Counted from the first letter of the stretch, positions 12,871 through 24,155 are shown. The stretch is 64,000 nt of DNA from Chaetoderma sp. LZ-2023a (GCA_034401795.1 CM067360.1:117494572-117558571), one strand, 5' to 3'. Numbers and translations are program-made. The notes: a model not told the origin generated them from the sequence alone.

Positions 12871-12922
<52 letters not shown>
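12823..12922 (+). repeat. L2-type 3' hairpin and (ATT)n tail
   Basis: A GCGC-bounded stem (GCGCTTAGAGCATGC ... GGATTTAGCGC) is followed by ACAAATGTAC and about 16 units of ATT ending near 12,920. This arrangement is the recognition end used by L2-type RT for target-primed copying. Confidence 0.85.
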
Positions 12923-12925
<3 letters not shown>

Positions 12926-12947
12926 TTCTCTATCCCATCATTGATGG

Positions 12948-13265
12948 CTAAAGGTAATACATGTGGAGGTTGATCTGGGCAATGGCTCCGGAATCTGTAA
13001 TGCCTGATAAATTTCTCACAGCTGTGCTGCTAGGAATTTCTACTGTGAGTTTGACTGTATTGTCGGCTTTATATTCGGTGTGGGTTGATAAAGTAACTTG
13101 GTCTGGACAACAAACTAAATCGCACAATTCGACGATGGTGCCAGCAATTCGTTGAATGGCTTGCTTGCTGTTATATGATGGCGGTTGTGGACTGTACGTG
13201 GATTGCGTACATGTGTTATTGTTCATTACTAGGGACTCACGGTTTTTCCTTCGAATAATATACAC
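12948..13265 (-). other. Unrecognised 105-codon ORF
   Basis: Open minus-strand frame with protein-like composition (for example IQRIAGTIVELCDLVCCPDQ and LTVEIPSSTAVRNLSG). I do not recognise a domain. It sits directly past the LINE tail and could be transposon-derived or chance. Confidence 0.25.
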
Positions 13266-16200
13266 TTTTCACAATTTAATCTTAACAGTTCTAATCTGAG
13301 ATTAATCCTGCTAGGCTCGCCATGGGTTGGTTAAAAGATTGCTTAGAATGATGCTAAGATAATGACTGACACAGATTTGATTATGCGGATGTACTGGGAT
13401 GATTCTGACTGCTGAAGATTCTTTCTGGGTTCGGAAAAGATGGTGTGTCTTTCTCTAATCACAGACTAGAATAACTCTCTGATTGTAGATTTAACGACTA
13501 GGTTTTATTTTACACTAATAACTGATATAACAAACAGAGATAAATAAGTCGTATTGCAAACTGAATACTAATTCTAACTTTATCTATACAAACTTGAATA
13601 TCAATTTTCAACTGGTAACTCACGACTTGCAAAGATTAACTGTTCAAAATACTGAGCAGATGCTTACGAATACGTACACTGACTTCATGATCAAAAGAGG
13701 TAGTTCGGATCCTGATTGGCCGAGCCTCATTGTCCACCCAATAGAATCCCCATAAGCTCTCTTGAAGATGCGTGCGTTCGACTGGTTCTAATTAGTTGTC
13801 ACTGGAACCGTTTAGAAGGAGATATCACAACATCTTGTTGATATTGCACCACACTGACGTCATAATGTTGTGATCCAATCGTAGTTTGATATTATTGTTT
13901 AGCTTGACAGCTCAGCCACGGACTTCTATCTGAATCCCTAGGATTCACTCATACATGGTTTGTCTATTTAGGCTTTGGTAACATGACGGTCACAGCACCA
14001 CAGACCCTCATCATTCAGTGATCTCTGACCTGTCACGTACTGCAGATTTGGTCACTAGGAAAATCCGTAGCCCGCGCAGAACATGAGTCATCAGCACCTG
14101 ACAAAGTTCGATCATACTAGAAAACCGGTTATTTAACCACTGCCTCTATTCAAGATATTTCCAGACATAAGGTTCTCAAAATTATTATTTCCACGGTAAC
14201 GTTACCGAGCACTGACCACTTAAATAGCTACGATTTTTCCTAAAACAATCCAGTATTAAATAGTCAATTCTCAGCTGCATTTTATATACAACTACCACTG
14301 CATGGCATCGAAATTCATTCAGCGATAACAAAACCACTATTTCATATGGGCTTAACTAACCATGCTATGATTCCGGATAGATTCTATAACACCATCATGA
14401 AATGCGTTAGCCTTTAGAAATACAATAGTTTGCATTCGTTGTTACGAACAAAATGGTCTGCGTTTGTTGTTACGATAGTTTCTGTTTGTTGTTACGAATT
14501 GCATTCAAACTTATTTGCATTTGTTGCTGTCCAAAGGTGAGTAAATATTTTATCCAATGCATTCCATTCATGCTTCATTTATTAACAATGACACTTGCTG
14601 TCTTCACTATAGAACCGCGCCATTGCTGATGTACATGTTCATTCCTCCTTCCACTATTCTATTCCTCCTTCTTGTCTGTTCGTCCGTCCTTCATTTATAC
14701 TCTAAACATATATCGTATTCCAGCACACAGCATATAATGGGCTACTGCATCACGTGCTCCCGAGTAGGCCATCTCGCTCACCTATCTATATACATGTTAT
14801 TTGTTACATGGATAAAAACAAGGTTCAAACTTCAATTCTAATTGCGTACATGTTTAAACGCACACACATACATGCACTCACACTCATAACTAATAATATA
14901 TATATAAATCCTGATGACGTTGTCATGACGCAGAAAATATTTATAGCTGAGATGAATTTATTCAAAAGACGACTACAAGGATTAACAGAAGATTTGGACT
15001 TCAGGCTCGCCAGGTCAAGAGGCCATATGCAAATAATGGTTAAGACGGGAACTAGCAATCTTGAGGCTAGCTACCTCCTCAAAATCCCCAGATCCGAATC
15101 CGGATATCTACACGAAGTCCTATTTTATAACTAATCTTTGTGATATTAACAGCCTTGACCAATCTATAGCTATTGTTTTTTTGGTTCATTCATGTTTAAC
15201 TAAATATACATTCGGTAACTAGATTACAGATATTCAATAACACATACATCTAAATAGCTCTAAAACAGCAACATATTTCACTAGCTAACCGTTCTCATGC
15301 CTAAAACTAAACATATGATTCGGTTCTAAACCTAACTAGTTATAAGCTCACATAATTCAGTTTGTCTCTAGTAAATCGAAGCCGCTACCAATATCAGCAG
15401 TACAGCCAAACTGTGTATAAGGCGCTATTAATTAAAAGAATACTATTACGCTAAAAGCATAGACAGCTTGTTTCCATTGTGCTTATCTCCGGACAAACTG
15501 GCCATCATTCAATTGCACTTCCTTCTTTTGGTTAGGTTGGTCCAGCCCTTGCAATCACAGAGGTTCCTCGAAGGTTCCAATCTAAATGGAGAGTTCATAC
15601 ACCACCCCAGTGTCTTCAATGACACCTTAGGATATATTCTTTTTAGCCAAAGTAGGAACTCACTGCAAGATAATATAATTGTAGCTGGCCTAGCATTGGA
15701 TCTTGGGCTTTGATAACAAACCTAACGCAGGTAATCGTTAGCTCCAGGGACCAAGTCTAAAATGGCTTGTTCTCGACTCACCAACTATGGCAAAGGACGC
15801 GCATAACGAACTACCTCTCTTGTGACTGGAAAGGCGGAGTGGGTCCTCCATGCTTACAACGTGAAGGTCACAAAAGTGTGTTATCTGCTTCTTCGGCCCT
15901 GTCTTAAGTAGATACAGTGCTTATTTAATGCTTTGTATTACCCTATCCTTGTCTTTCTTTTGCGTGGTTGCCTCAGACCCTAGGAAAAAGCGTCGCTCCT
16001 GTCGCCCTGGGAACATGTACGAGCAGGTACCCTGTTTCTTCCTCATCAATAACAGCCTGGTAGGGACTCTTTATGTGACGGAGGCCAGCGTGAGATAAAA
16101 ACTCTCGCGGAGCATTCTACGGTCCGCTTGAGGCGCCTAAATTAGTAAATATTATACTAGTATACACACACTCAGCCCGCACGAGACGTATCCCTCGCAG

Positions 16201-16340
16201 GAGCTTCCTTTATGTAATCGGATAAAATTGTTCTCTGGCGAGACGCGCGATCACGAAGAAATAGCCTACCTTTTACAGTAAGGACGTCTGCTTAAATCGG
16301 CTGTGTAGCTTCCAGTATACTCTGGAAGAGACTCGGTATT
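13266..16340. other. Unassigned DNA, presumed intronic or intergenic
   Basis: No supported gene. Short repeats of TTTGTTGTTACGA occur at about 14,436-14,500. I looked for the RHGxRxP exon expected upstream of the MINPP exons and did not find it. The 14,754-15,134 frame contains no motif I recognise. Confidence 0.3.
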
Positions 16341-16670
16341 ACTGTCCCGTGAGAAAACTATACTATAATGAGCCACAAACTACCATAATATACAGGCGTA
16401 CTGGACACCCCAATGGCGGGTATGAAACGGTGGTGTTTGGCATTGGCGAGGATCCTCCCGCAGCCCCATTGGAACGTTACCGTTCTGCCGATTCTAGAGA
16501 TCGGCAATTGTATGCTCCGATCGCCTGTAGTCTCTCGCCCGAACAGGAAGTCTCGAGATGGGCTAATTGCGGGTACTGGGGATGTCAACGGACGGTAAGG
16601 CAATCGCGCTACACGATTCATGGCTGCAGTGGGGTAAATCTTTTGCAAACATGTGTCGGATGATTATGAT
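16340..16670. other. GC-richer patch open on both strands
   Basis: This stretch is visibly richer in GC and CpG than its surroundings. It is open for about 100 codons on plus (16,349-16,663) and minus (16,648-16,358). No family is recognised in any frame. A GTAAGG that could act as a splice donor lies near 16,596 on the plus strand. It could be a CpG-rich exon or an insert of different origin. Confidence 0.25.
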
Positions 16671-16875
16671 GAGGTTCTAATAAGAGTCATTTCCAAAAAA
16701 AACCATGCCACAGGATGCCCAGGTTTCTCCCATCCCCCGGCAAGCTTTTAAAGTAAATTACACTCTTTGAGAAGTAATCTCCCTGCTATTCTGAATAAAG
16801 AAACATATATGTATATGCTGCCTTCCCATACAGTCTTATCATGTTATGAGCAACGTATTCCTGATTATTCCACAG

Positions 16876-17080
16876 ACCACATGAAGATCGCGTGGGAGGC
16901 GTGCCGGTACGAGCACAGTATACTGAAGAACGCCCCCTGGTGTGCAATATTCACACCACTTCACCTTCAAGCCATGGAATACGCTACAGACATGAAGGAT
17001 TTCTACAAACGCGGTTACGGCAACCAAATCAATGCTGACATGACATGTAGTCTGATGAAAGATATTATTCAGAATCTCAG
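16876..17080 (+). CDS. MINPP1: MINPP-type inositol polyphosphate phosphatase, internal exon
   Basis: Encodes about 68 residues matching the segment of multiple inositol polyphosphate phosphatase that precedes the HAE motif: a helix with WEACRYEHS, the conserved PWC..F block (NAPWCAIF), LQAMEYATDMKDFYKRGYG, and CSLMKDIIQNL. The 3' splice site CTGATTATTCCACAG ends at 16,875 and the donor AG/GTAAGC lies at 17,080/17,081. The exon ends after two bases of a codon (phase 2), and the exon at 21,936 starts with exactly one base to complete it, so the two join in frame. The family removes phosphates from InsP5, InsP6 and related compounds, usually in the ER, lysosome or outside the cell. The catalytic RHG exon is not seen, so the gene is partial here. 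Confidence 0.85.
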
Positions 17081-17100
17081 GTAAGCAAGAACTGGAACGG

Positions 17101-17339
17101 TTAACAGTTTAATGACTAAATCTAGTTCAAGAAAATCAAAATATATCTTTATTGAATTCCATTTGCAGGCCAAGACAAGACTATTTTTGAAAATTTACGA
17201 CTAGAATGGCTTGCTCGGTTACCGAGCCAGTCATTCCAGTTGTAAATTTTCAAAATAGTCTTCTCTTGGACCACAAATATCCGTACCTCATGTCCACTGC
17301 AGAGGCCGATTTTGGCCGGCTTCGTCATGAAACGGTTAA
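17101..17339 (+). mobile_element. MITE-B copy 2
   Basis: Bounded by TTAACAGTTT and AAACGGTTAA, with long inverted arms centred on the palindrome GCTCGGTTACCGAGC near 17,215. The outer arm is TTTGCAGGCCAAGACAAGAC against GTCTTCTCTTGGACCACAAA. It starts 20 bp after the MINPP exon. TTAA at both borders fits piggyBac-type target sites (inference). Confidence 0.75.
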
Positions 17340-17529
17340 AGTTCTCGTATTCCATTACATAAACACAAATTTGCACAAGATAATTTGCGATGCTTGTTAA
17401 TTTCTATCCAATTTACCCAGCTTCCAATGCTTCCCGGCCTACAATGCCCTGCCGCCATATCCAGTGTAACTATTGGACGCCATATGCGTTGAGGTTATTC
17501 TCAAAGAAACGTCCACGTCTCCGTGTGCA

Positions 17530-17919
17530 AATGGAGAAATCCAGTTTTGGCTATGCTCCGCCCATCCCTAGCTATGTTCCAAACACACTTCACACGTGCT
17601 GGGATCGATCGATCGCTGAACTCCCTGACAATTAATTTTCAGAAAACAATGTAGGTAAGCTGTTAAGTATTTTGAAACTAATTTGACTGGGTGCTGTTGC
17701 TGTCAATGGCAGCAACAGCGCCCTATCAAATTGGTTTCAAAATATTCAACATAATTAGTATTAAATAGTAAATACATACAATTTCCACACCAACGCTTAG
17801 TTTGTTATCAAGTAGCCTTCGTGACGAACTTATCTACGTCATTCGTGGCACCATTGATTGCGACACCATCCTACACGCCATGTAGTCATATGATGGATAG
17901 ATAATCTGGAAAGGTCCAT
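17530..17919 (-). mobile_element. MITE-A copy 2, near-complete, minus orientation
   Basis: Starts with ATGGAGAAATCCAGTTTT and ends with CTGGAAAGGTCCAT. The GGGATCGATCGATCGCTGAA block, the central arms (TTGACTGGGTGCTGTTGCTG / CAGCAACAGCGCC) and the degenerate ACGTCA cluster are in inverted order. Nearly the same length as copy 1. Confidence 0.78.
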
Positions 17920-18404
17920 TGTCATTTGTCAGCCAGCCCTTCAAGCGTATGCACGTAGGAAGTATTCATGACAGCTCGTATTTCAATACCGTTCAGCGCA
18001 AGTGTGTCAATTTCTAGGAGAAAATATGAGAACAGAAATATAGTGTATACTCTGGAAATAATTTGTGTCCACGTTGTTACTGCCAATGATAGCAACAACA
18101 TTTATTGTCAAAATAATTATAACGCAATGAGATGGCTACTTGCTCCAGATTTGATACACTTTTGAATTAAAACTGTGGATGCCACAGCTTTCAGTCTAAG
18201 TCTTCTAATATAATAAGCATAGCTTTCAGTTGAAACCTACTGCGGAGTTGAAGACCAATTTGACTATAAGCTGTTGCTGACTTGCTGCCTAAGGAACCAG
18301 GAACTTTGACAAATTGTTATCAATGCTATCGCATTACACGTAATGTGCCATTTTTATTACTTAATTTTGCGGTCAGGAATTCAAAGTACAAGGTAAATTA
18401 AAAT

Positions 18405-18975
18405 ACCTGCTTGGCCAGTTTATCCATTCACAATATGACGTCATAATTATCTACGCGCTGTGTAGGATGACGTCATAACCAATGACATCATGAATGACGT
18501 AGGTATGTTCGTCACGAACGCATAATTGGTGTTAAGCTATGCAAAGAGCCGTGGAATTCGCCCTATAGAGAGCTAGTAAACATAAAGCTGGGAGAGGACG
18601 CCATTGCGTAAGTATGTTAAACGTGCTGCTACATGATCTGAAGAAAGCAGGACTCGGTACACTCAAGTCAAGAATGGAACTAAGGAAGTTACAGATTTTG
18701 GCTGAGGACAAGACGCAGTGCGCAAAAGCGAAGAAGGACTGATTGCAGCTGTAGGGTATTTCTACTACAACAGTCGCAGAATACAGTAATCATACATACT
18801 AACCGTAGTTGTACGCATTTTGTATGTCTTTACCCTGTAATAAACATGCTGTTGAATATTTCGAAACTAATTTGACTGGGCGCTTATGGCAGCAACATCA
18901 GCCAGTCAAATTAGTTTTATACTATTCACAAGTTTACATGTATAGTTTTCTGGAAATTGAGATTTATAGATTTAC
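18405..18975 (+). mobile_element. MITE-A copy 3, split by an insert
   Basis: The left half (CCAGTTTATCCATTC, three CRE-like sites) runs to about 18,540 and the palindrome half resumes near 18,800 (TGTATGTCTTTACC, then the GAATATTTCGAAACTAATTT arm). About 260 bp of unrelated DNA lies between. The right end has decayed after TTTTCTGGAAATTGA. Confidence 0.65.
18541..18800 (+). other. Insert within MITE-A, possible LINE C-terminus fragment
   Basis: The insert encodes LLHDLKKAGLGTLKSRMELR and then KLQILAEDKTQCAKAKKD followed by a stop. It resembles the last residues of some LINE ORF2 proteins, which often end in a D.K..G....R..L.AEDR pattern. The match is short, so it is a hint only. Confidence 0.25.
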
Positions 18976-19204
18976 TAGACCTAGAGATTTGATGCTCTGT
19001 TCTGAAATTCATAGAAATTCTAGCCACCTATAATATGAAGGGATGTACCAGATTTGGTAATTCTATATTATTGCAATCCCACGTTATGGCCAAAATGTAT
19101 ATTCCGGTATGCACTTCGTGATCCCGTGACCTAGAGATGGGATGCTTTTTCCTCAAAATCAGGGAACCTCTAGCCACCTCCTCATATGATTCCCAAGATA
19201 TGTC

Positions 19205-19315
19205 TCGGATAAACTGACAGACAACCAGGCAGGCCGCCGGGCGGCCAGGCAGCAATGCAGCCAGCCAGCCAGCCAGACAGCCAGGCAGCCAGCCAGACAG
19301 ACAGACAGACAGTAA
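19205..19315. repeat. Degenerate CAGC/CAGA tetranucleotide array
   Basis: Runs of CAGGCAGC, CCAGCCAGCCAG and CAGACAGACAGACAG in succession. Confidence 0.8.
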
Positions 19316-19635
19316 AAGGATACCATAAATAGCTACTTGTGAGGAAAAATATTCTGATGTTCAATTGTTCGTTCATATAAAATATGGTCCAACGCGTGAT
19401 ATGCCGCTACACAGTTTTCAGTTATTTGGGAAAAATTCAGAAGTTCCGGACTATTTCTTAGGGGCCAACGTTGCACACTACACACGGACATGCACATTCT
19501 CCGAAAACAATTTGATGGAGCCAATATAAAATTGATGGCAGATGATATACGGAACGATGACCAAGTTTCAATTCGATCTGACAAAACGCAATTTGGTCTG
19601 TCAAAACTGAAACTGATAATTTTGACCAGAGGTCT

Positions 19636-19830
<195 letters not shown>

Positions 19831-20034
19831 CCGCCCGTCCGTCTTTACATTGAAAAAACCCCGCATTGGCACATGAATTTAATTTAAAGTTTCTTTACCT
19901 AAATTTTTCCTATCGAAACCAAGTTTAGATTTACTTAGAGTGGTCACCCCTGGAGATTAGTTGGGGTAAAGTGAACTAATCAGTAGCTCACTTTACCAGG
20001 TAAAGGCTGGGATTGAGCCTCCATTATAGAGAAA

Positions 20035-20061
20035 TCACACACACGAATGCGCACACATACA

Positions 20062-20093
<32 letters not shown>

Positions 20094-20430
20094 CGAACGC
20101 ACGAACGCACGCACGCACGCACGCATACATCTGAACGAATGCACGAATGCACGCAATAATACATGCACACAGTAATCCATGCACGAATGCACGCAATAAT
20201 GGATGCATGAACGCATGCACGAACAGACGCACGAATGCATGCACGCATACACCCACGCACTAATGTACTCACGAATTAATGCACCCACACCCACATACAC
20301 GCAGGCGGACACATACACCCACGTAAGTATAGATGCACTCACGTACGGATGTACGAGCACACACCCACACACATACACACATACGAACAAATGCACGGAC
20401 GCACGCCCGCACGCACGCTCACACACACTT
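20035..20430. repeat. Degenerate (ACGC)n / (ACAC)n array
   Basis: Pure ACGC units around 20,060-20,095, then mixed ACGA, ATGC, ACAC and ACCC units for about 300 bp. This is a decaying tetranucleotide array with overlapping ORFs on both strands that are not genes. Confidence 0.9.
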
Positions 20431-20509
20431 TTGCAGACACAACACTAAAAGACGTCCTACGGATATGATTTCATGTTGCCCCACCAATGATTTTGGTTGG
20501 GATTAGATT

Positions 20510-21725
20510 TATTTAAGAATAGGCAGGGAGGGATGAAACCTTGTCATTATTATCAGGAACTATGAGGTCTAACTTTGATCTTACTCGCAAATCTTTCAGG
20601 TTTGGATTTCTATTGTAAGCTATTACTGGTCGTGCTTTGATCGGTTCCTTTGATTTAGATTGCAAGTGTGAATATTCGTCTTTCATAGCTTTCGCTAATT
20701 CAACATTACGTATATTGTATATGAGTTGCAATGGGATACTTTTGTTCTTTTGTGATATTCCTGAATCTACATTTATTCCAAATGGTGCTTTTGTTTGGAG
20801 TGTTCTAATCCAATGGCCTTCTCGTATTTTGCGAAACGAACTCGTTTCTTCTTCACTATCGAAGGTCGGAATCTGTTCTATTGGCATGATTTCAAAATGA
20901 TGCTCAACTGAATGATCAGGAAGTTGGAAATGTTAAGCAATTGGCGTATCTGCTGAGCTGTTAATATCTGAAACGTAGCGTCTAGCACGCACTCTAAATG
21001 CATTTTTTGTTTCACCAACATACTGTTTCTGGCAAAGGGCACACTTGATCAAATAGACTACATTCTCAGAATCACAATGCATATTTGTTCGAATATGATA
21101 TTCATTTTTAGTTTGAAAGCTCAGGAATGTTTGTTGGTTTACAATATAGTTGTTTACTTTGCATCTGTTTTTGTCGCATTTAGAAACTGATCCATCGCAC
21201 ATGATTGGTTTGTTGTGTTTAATTTTGACAGGTTCAAACTCGGGTCCGCTTGAGGTTTTAGATTTTCAAGCTCATTGATGGTGTCTGCTTTAATTTCTCG
21301 AAGAAAACGGGCTGAATAGCCTCGTGCTTTCAAAGCATCAAAGCGAGTAGAGCATGGACTATTCAGATTTTGCCTGTTGCTAGAGTTTTGAAAGAATCTT
21401 ATGATTTGTGATTTGATCAAACCTTTAAATGTGTGTGGAGGATGAAATGATTTTTTGTGAAGCAGCTGATGTGAGTCTGTTGGCTTAAAGAATACTTTAT
21501 ATTCTAATTTTCCAGAGGAGTCAAATTAAGGATCCTTATAGATCGTGACATCTAAAAGTCAACAGATGTTCCACTAATAGTAGCTTTTAGCTTGATGTTT
21601 GAATCTTGGTTATTTAAAATGCGAAAAAATTCCCAAAAGTCTTCTTCTGAATGTTGCCAAATTATGAAGATGTCATTGAGATATCTGAGGTAAAGAAGAG
21701 GCTTTTTGGTTGATGTTTTCAGGCA
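20510..21725 (-). mobile_element. Penelope-like element, 5'-truncated
   Basis: Read right to left: end of a Penelope-type RT (YLRYLNDIFIIW at about 21,690-21,660, with Asn where the first Asp of the catalytic pair normally stands). Next is the thumb/linker with LKARGYSARFLREIK, then a GIY-YIG endonuclease (VVYLIKCALCQKQYVGET, followed by an Arg-rich helix). The usual C-terminal block EGHWIRTLQTKAPFGIN comes last. RT plus C-terminal GIY-YIG is diagnostic of endonuclease-bearing Penelope elements. Several frameshifts split it, and the N-terminal RT part is missing. It lies antisense in the MINPP intron. Confidence 0.85.
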
Positions 21726-21895
21726 GCACAGCACCCAGTCGAATTAGTTTCAAAATATTCAACAGCTTACCTGTGTACTTTTCTGGAAATTGATAGCCAG
21801 GAGGTTCAGCGACAGATCGATCTCAACACGAGCGATCTGTGGGTGGGACTTAGCTAGAGATGGGCGGGGCATTGCTAACAATGGAAAGATCTGAA
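21726..21895 (+). mobile_element. MITE-A right half
   Basis: Starts inside the central arm (GGCAGCACAGCACCCAGTC) and continues through CTTACCTGTGTACTTTTCTG and GATGGGCGGGGCATTGC. The left half is absent; the junction coincides with the truncated end of the Penelope-like element. It ends about 40 bp before the MINPP exon. Confidence 0.75.
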
Positions 21896-21935
21896 AAATC
21901 TGAAAAAATCTGAAATCTGTTATATTTCTGCGCAG

Positions 21936-22680
21936 GGCGGCGACATCTGGCAGACAATCTCGTGTGGCAGCGCTGAGATTCGGCCACGCTGACACAATAC
22001 AGCCCCTTTTCGCTCGGCTTGGGTTGTTCTGCGATCAGATGGCGCCAAACGGAAACAACTGGCAGAGCAATACTAACAGACAATGGCGGACAAGCAGGAT
22101 ATCATCATTCGCATCTAATATCGCATTCTTGATCTATGATTGTAGTGGAACACCCCATCTTCGCGTGCTCGTCAACGAACAACCGGTTATTATGCCTGGT
22201 TGCACCGATCAACTCTGTCCGATTGCAACTGCGCTGGGGCGTGTAGGGCAGTGGGCGGAACAGTGTAATTTCCAGCAAATATGTGGCCCTGTCGGGGGTC
22301 AGAATTACGATCCCAATATGGCTATGTCCCCCTATCCTAATAATAATCCCTTATCAGGCAACGACCCGAACCAGCAAATTCAGTACCCGCAGAACCCAAT
22401 CGGCGTTGGAGTGAACCAGTACTCGACCCACCAGTGCCCCACTAACAATATGGTCATGAATAATGGCGGCATTAATCCTATCGGCAATACTTTTGTCAAC
22501 ACCAATCCCCTCATCAATAACCCGAACACAATGCAGCGAACATTCCCGGTCAACAATCAAGTGTTTTCAGATGAATTCAATTCCGGTCAGAGGCTGGGTT
22601 ATAAACTTCTTCCGGTCTGTCTAGTTACCTTGCTGATCACACGTGCATTGAGGGATCTGATCTGTCGCACAAGTATCTAA
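21936..22680 (+). CDS. MINPP1: MINPP-type phosphatase, terminal exon with HAD motif and hydrophobic tail
   Basis: Terminal exon of about 248 codons starting in phase 2 after TTCTGCGCAG and ending at TAA 22,680. It carries the proton-donor motif as FGHADT (family: HAE, here Asp), then LFARLGLFCDQMAP, the WRTSRISSFASNIAFLIYDC strand and LRVLVNEQPV, all in family order. A conserved Cys pair follows in QWAEQCNFQQICG. The rest differs from vertebrate members: about 100 residues rich in Asn, Pro and Gln, then a hydrophobic end (YKLLPVCLVTLLITRAL) that could be a membrane anchor or GPI signal instead of an ER-retention tail (inference). A MITE-A copy begins a few bases past the stop. Confidence 0.85.
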
Positions 22681-22684
22681 AGTG

Positions 22685-23060
22685 ATAATCACGTACGTCA
22701 CTATTTAGCTGACGTTATGCAAACATGACGCATAACTCTGCCAGGAGAATCGAACGGCCCTCACCAGTGTAGGAATTGCATGTCTTTGATGAATTTACAA
22801 TTTAAAAAATTTATATTCTCATGAATATTTTGAAAGTAATTTGACTGGTGGCGGTTGCGCCATGGAAAGCAACAGCCCCCACCCGCCCCCATCCCGTGTC
22901 AAATTAGCTTCAAAATATTCAACAGCTTACCTGTATAGCTATCTTGGAATTGAGATTATTGGACTTCAGGTTTAAAAGTTGCGAACAGATTCCACCACGT
23001 GTGTCATGTGGGCGGAGCTTAGATGCAAATGGGCGTGACATGGGATAGAAATGGATCCAT
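22685..23060 (+). mobile_element. MITE-A copy directly after the MINPP stop
   Basis: Degenerate left half with ACGTACGTCAC and CTGACGTTATG, then the palindrome arm (GAATATTTTGAAAGTAATTT against AAATTAGCTTCAAAATATTC), CTTACCTGTATAGC, GTGGGCGGAGCTTAG, and a right end AATGGATCCATT. It would form the start of the MINPP 3' UTR. Confidence 0.7.
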
Positions 23061-23224
23061 TCTCAGAGCACAAAAATTACATGTTCCTTCGCTCCGGTGC
23101 AAAAACATTTTACTGCAGGGCAACCACATTTTAACACATCGGCTGCCCTGGGGAACAACCTAGATAATTTGTTATTTTCAGGGCCTGTATATGTACTCAT
23201 GGTGAGTATTTATTTTATTTAGTC

Positions 23225-23472
23225 TTAACCATTTCGCACTCGAATTTGTTCAAGAAAGTTTAAATTTTCTCATAGAAAATGTGCATTTGCAGATCAAGGG
23301 AACACTGTTTCGAAAATTTACCACTGCAAACACTGGAATGACTGGTTCGGTTATCGAGCCAGTCATTCAAGTGGTACATTTTCAAAACTAGTTTTCTCGT
23401 TGTTTGCAAATGAACATTTCTCAAGACCACTACAGCAGCCGTTTTGGGCTGATATGAGGGATAAAGGGTTAC
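23225..23472 (+). mobile_element. MITE-B copy 3
   Basis: Bounded by TTAACCATTT and AAAGGGTTA. Inverted arms around CGGTTATCGAGCC near 23,350; outer arm TGCATTTGCAGATCAAGGG against the TTGCAAATGAACATTTC and TCAAGACCACTACAGCAGCC blocks. Confidence 0.75.
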
Positions 23473-23799
23473 TATAATGCTTGAGTTGGTATTTACAAGG
23501 ATTATGTAGACTGTATAGCTTACAACAATACATATTTTCAACAGAATTACAGAAATGGGGCAACCTGGAAGTACAGTCATGCGACCTAATTTTAATGACA
23601 TACTTGCCCCTGGGGGCAACACAGTATTGTCCTAATGTTCGAACCCTGCTTTTATTGTCCTGGAGTACGAGAGGTCATGCATATTAAAGCATCAATGACA
23701 CAAAAGATAGATGGCCTCATTATTCAGGTCAGATAGCTGTCTTTTTGCGATCCTGTATCTTATCTATTTGAACACAAATGGCCTCATTTCACCTACACA

Positions 23800-24155
23800 A
23801 TGAACCTTTCCAGTTTATCCATCAATCGTATGACGTCGTAATCAATCACGTGGCGTGTAGGATGACGTCCTAATCAATAACGTCATGAATGGCATAAGTT
23901 GCGAAAACTTATTTGATGACGGGCTAAGCGTTGTTGTTCGAATTATATGACTCTGCTATTTATTAAACATGCAGCAACAGCATCAAATCCAGTCAAATTA
24001 ATTTCAAAATCTTCAGCTGCTTACCTGTATAGTTTTCCGGAAATTGATAGTCAGGGAGTTCAGTGATCGATGGATCGATCCCAACACGGGCGAAGTGTGG
24101 GTAGAGTTTAGCAAGTGATGTGCGGGACATAGCTATAGGTGGAGTCCTCCATTGC
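23800..24155 (+). mobile_element. MITE-A copy, left palindrome arm deleted
   Basis: Begins ATGAACCTTTCCAGTTTATC, has three CRE-like sites, then ACGGGCTAAGCGTTGTTGTT. It jumps from TTAAACATG directly into GCAGCAACAGCATC, so one arm is missing. The right end, GGACATAGCTATAGGTGGAG and CCTCCATTG, is complete. Confidence 0.75.

Larger units (their letters stand above)
9490..12922 (+). mobile_element. L2/CR1-group non-LTR retrotransposon (LINE)
   Basis: Nearly full-length LINE with an N-terminal segment, an APE-type endonuclease, a reverse transcriptase, a short 3' UTR with a GCGC-bounded hairpin (about 12,823-12,858) and an (ATT)n tail. RT block order and wording (NNYRPVSNLSF, FQSAYRHGHSTETALL, DVPQGSILGP, YADDTQL) and the tail type (a GCGC-rich stem followed by ATT repeats) are typical of the L2/Crack/Daphne branch of the CR1 group. 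Only three coding lesions are obvious: a stop at 10,195, a frameshift near 10,890, and a stop at 12,425. The copy is therefore relatively young. The 5' end is estimated. Confidence 0.88.

Noticed and set aside
14754-15134. 126-codon plus-strand ORF as a possible MINPP upstream exon
   Set aside because: No RHG motif and no convincing match to the family segment expected before the PWC..F block.
20024-20448. Overlapping Cys/Val/Arg-rich or His/Thr-rich ORFs
   Set aside because: They are produced by the ACGC/ACAC array and have no start context or domain.
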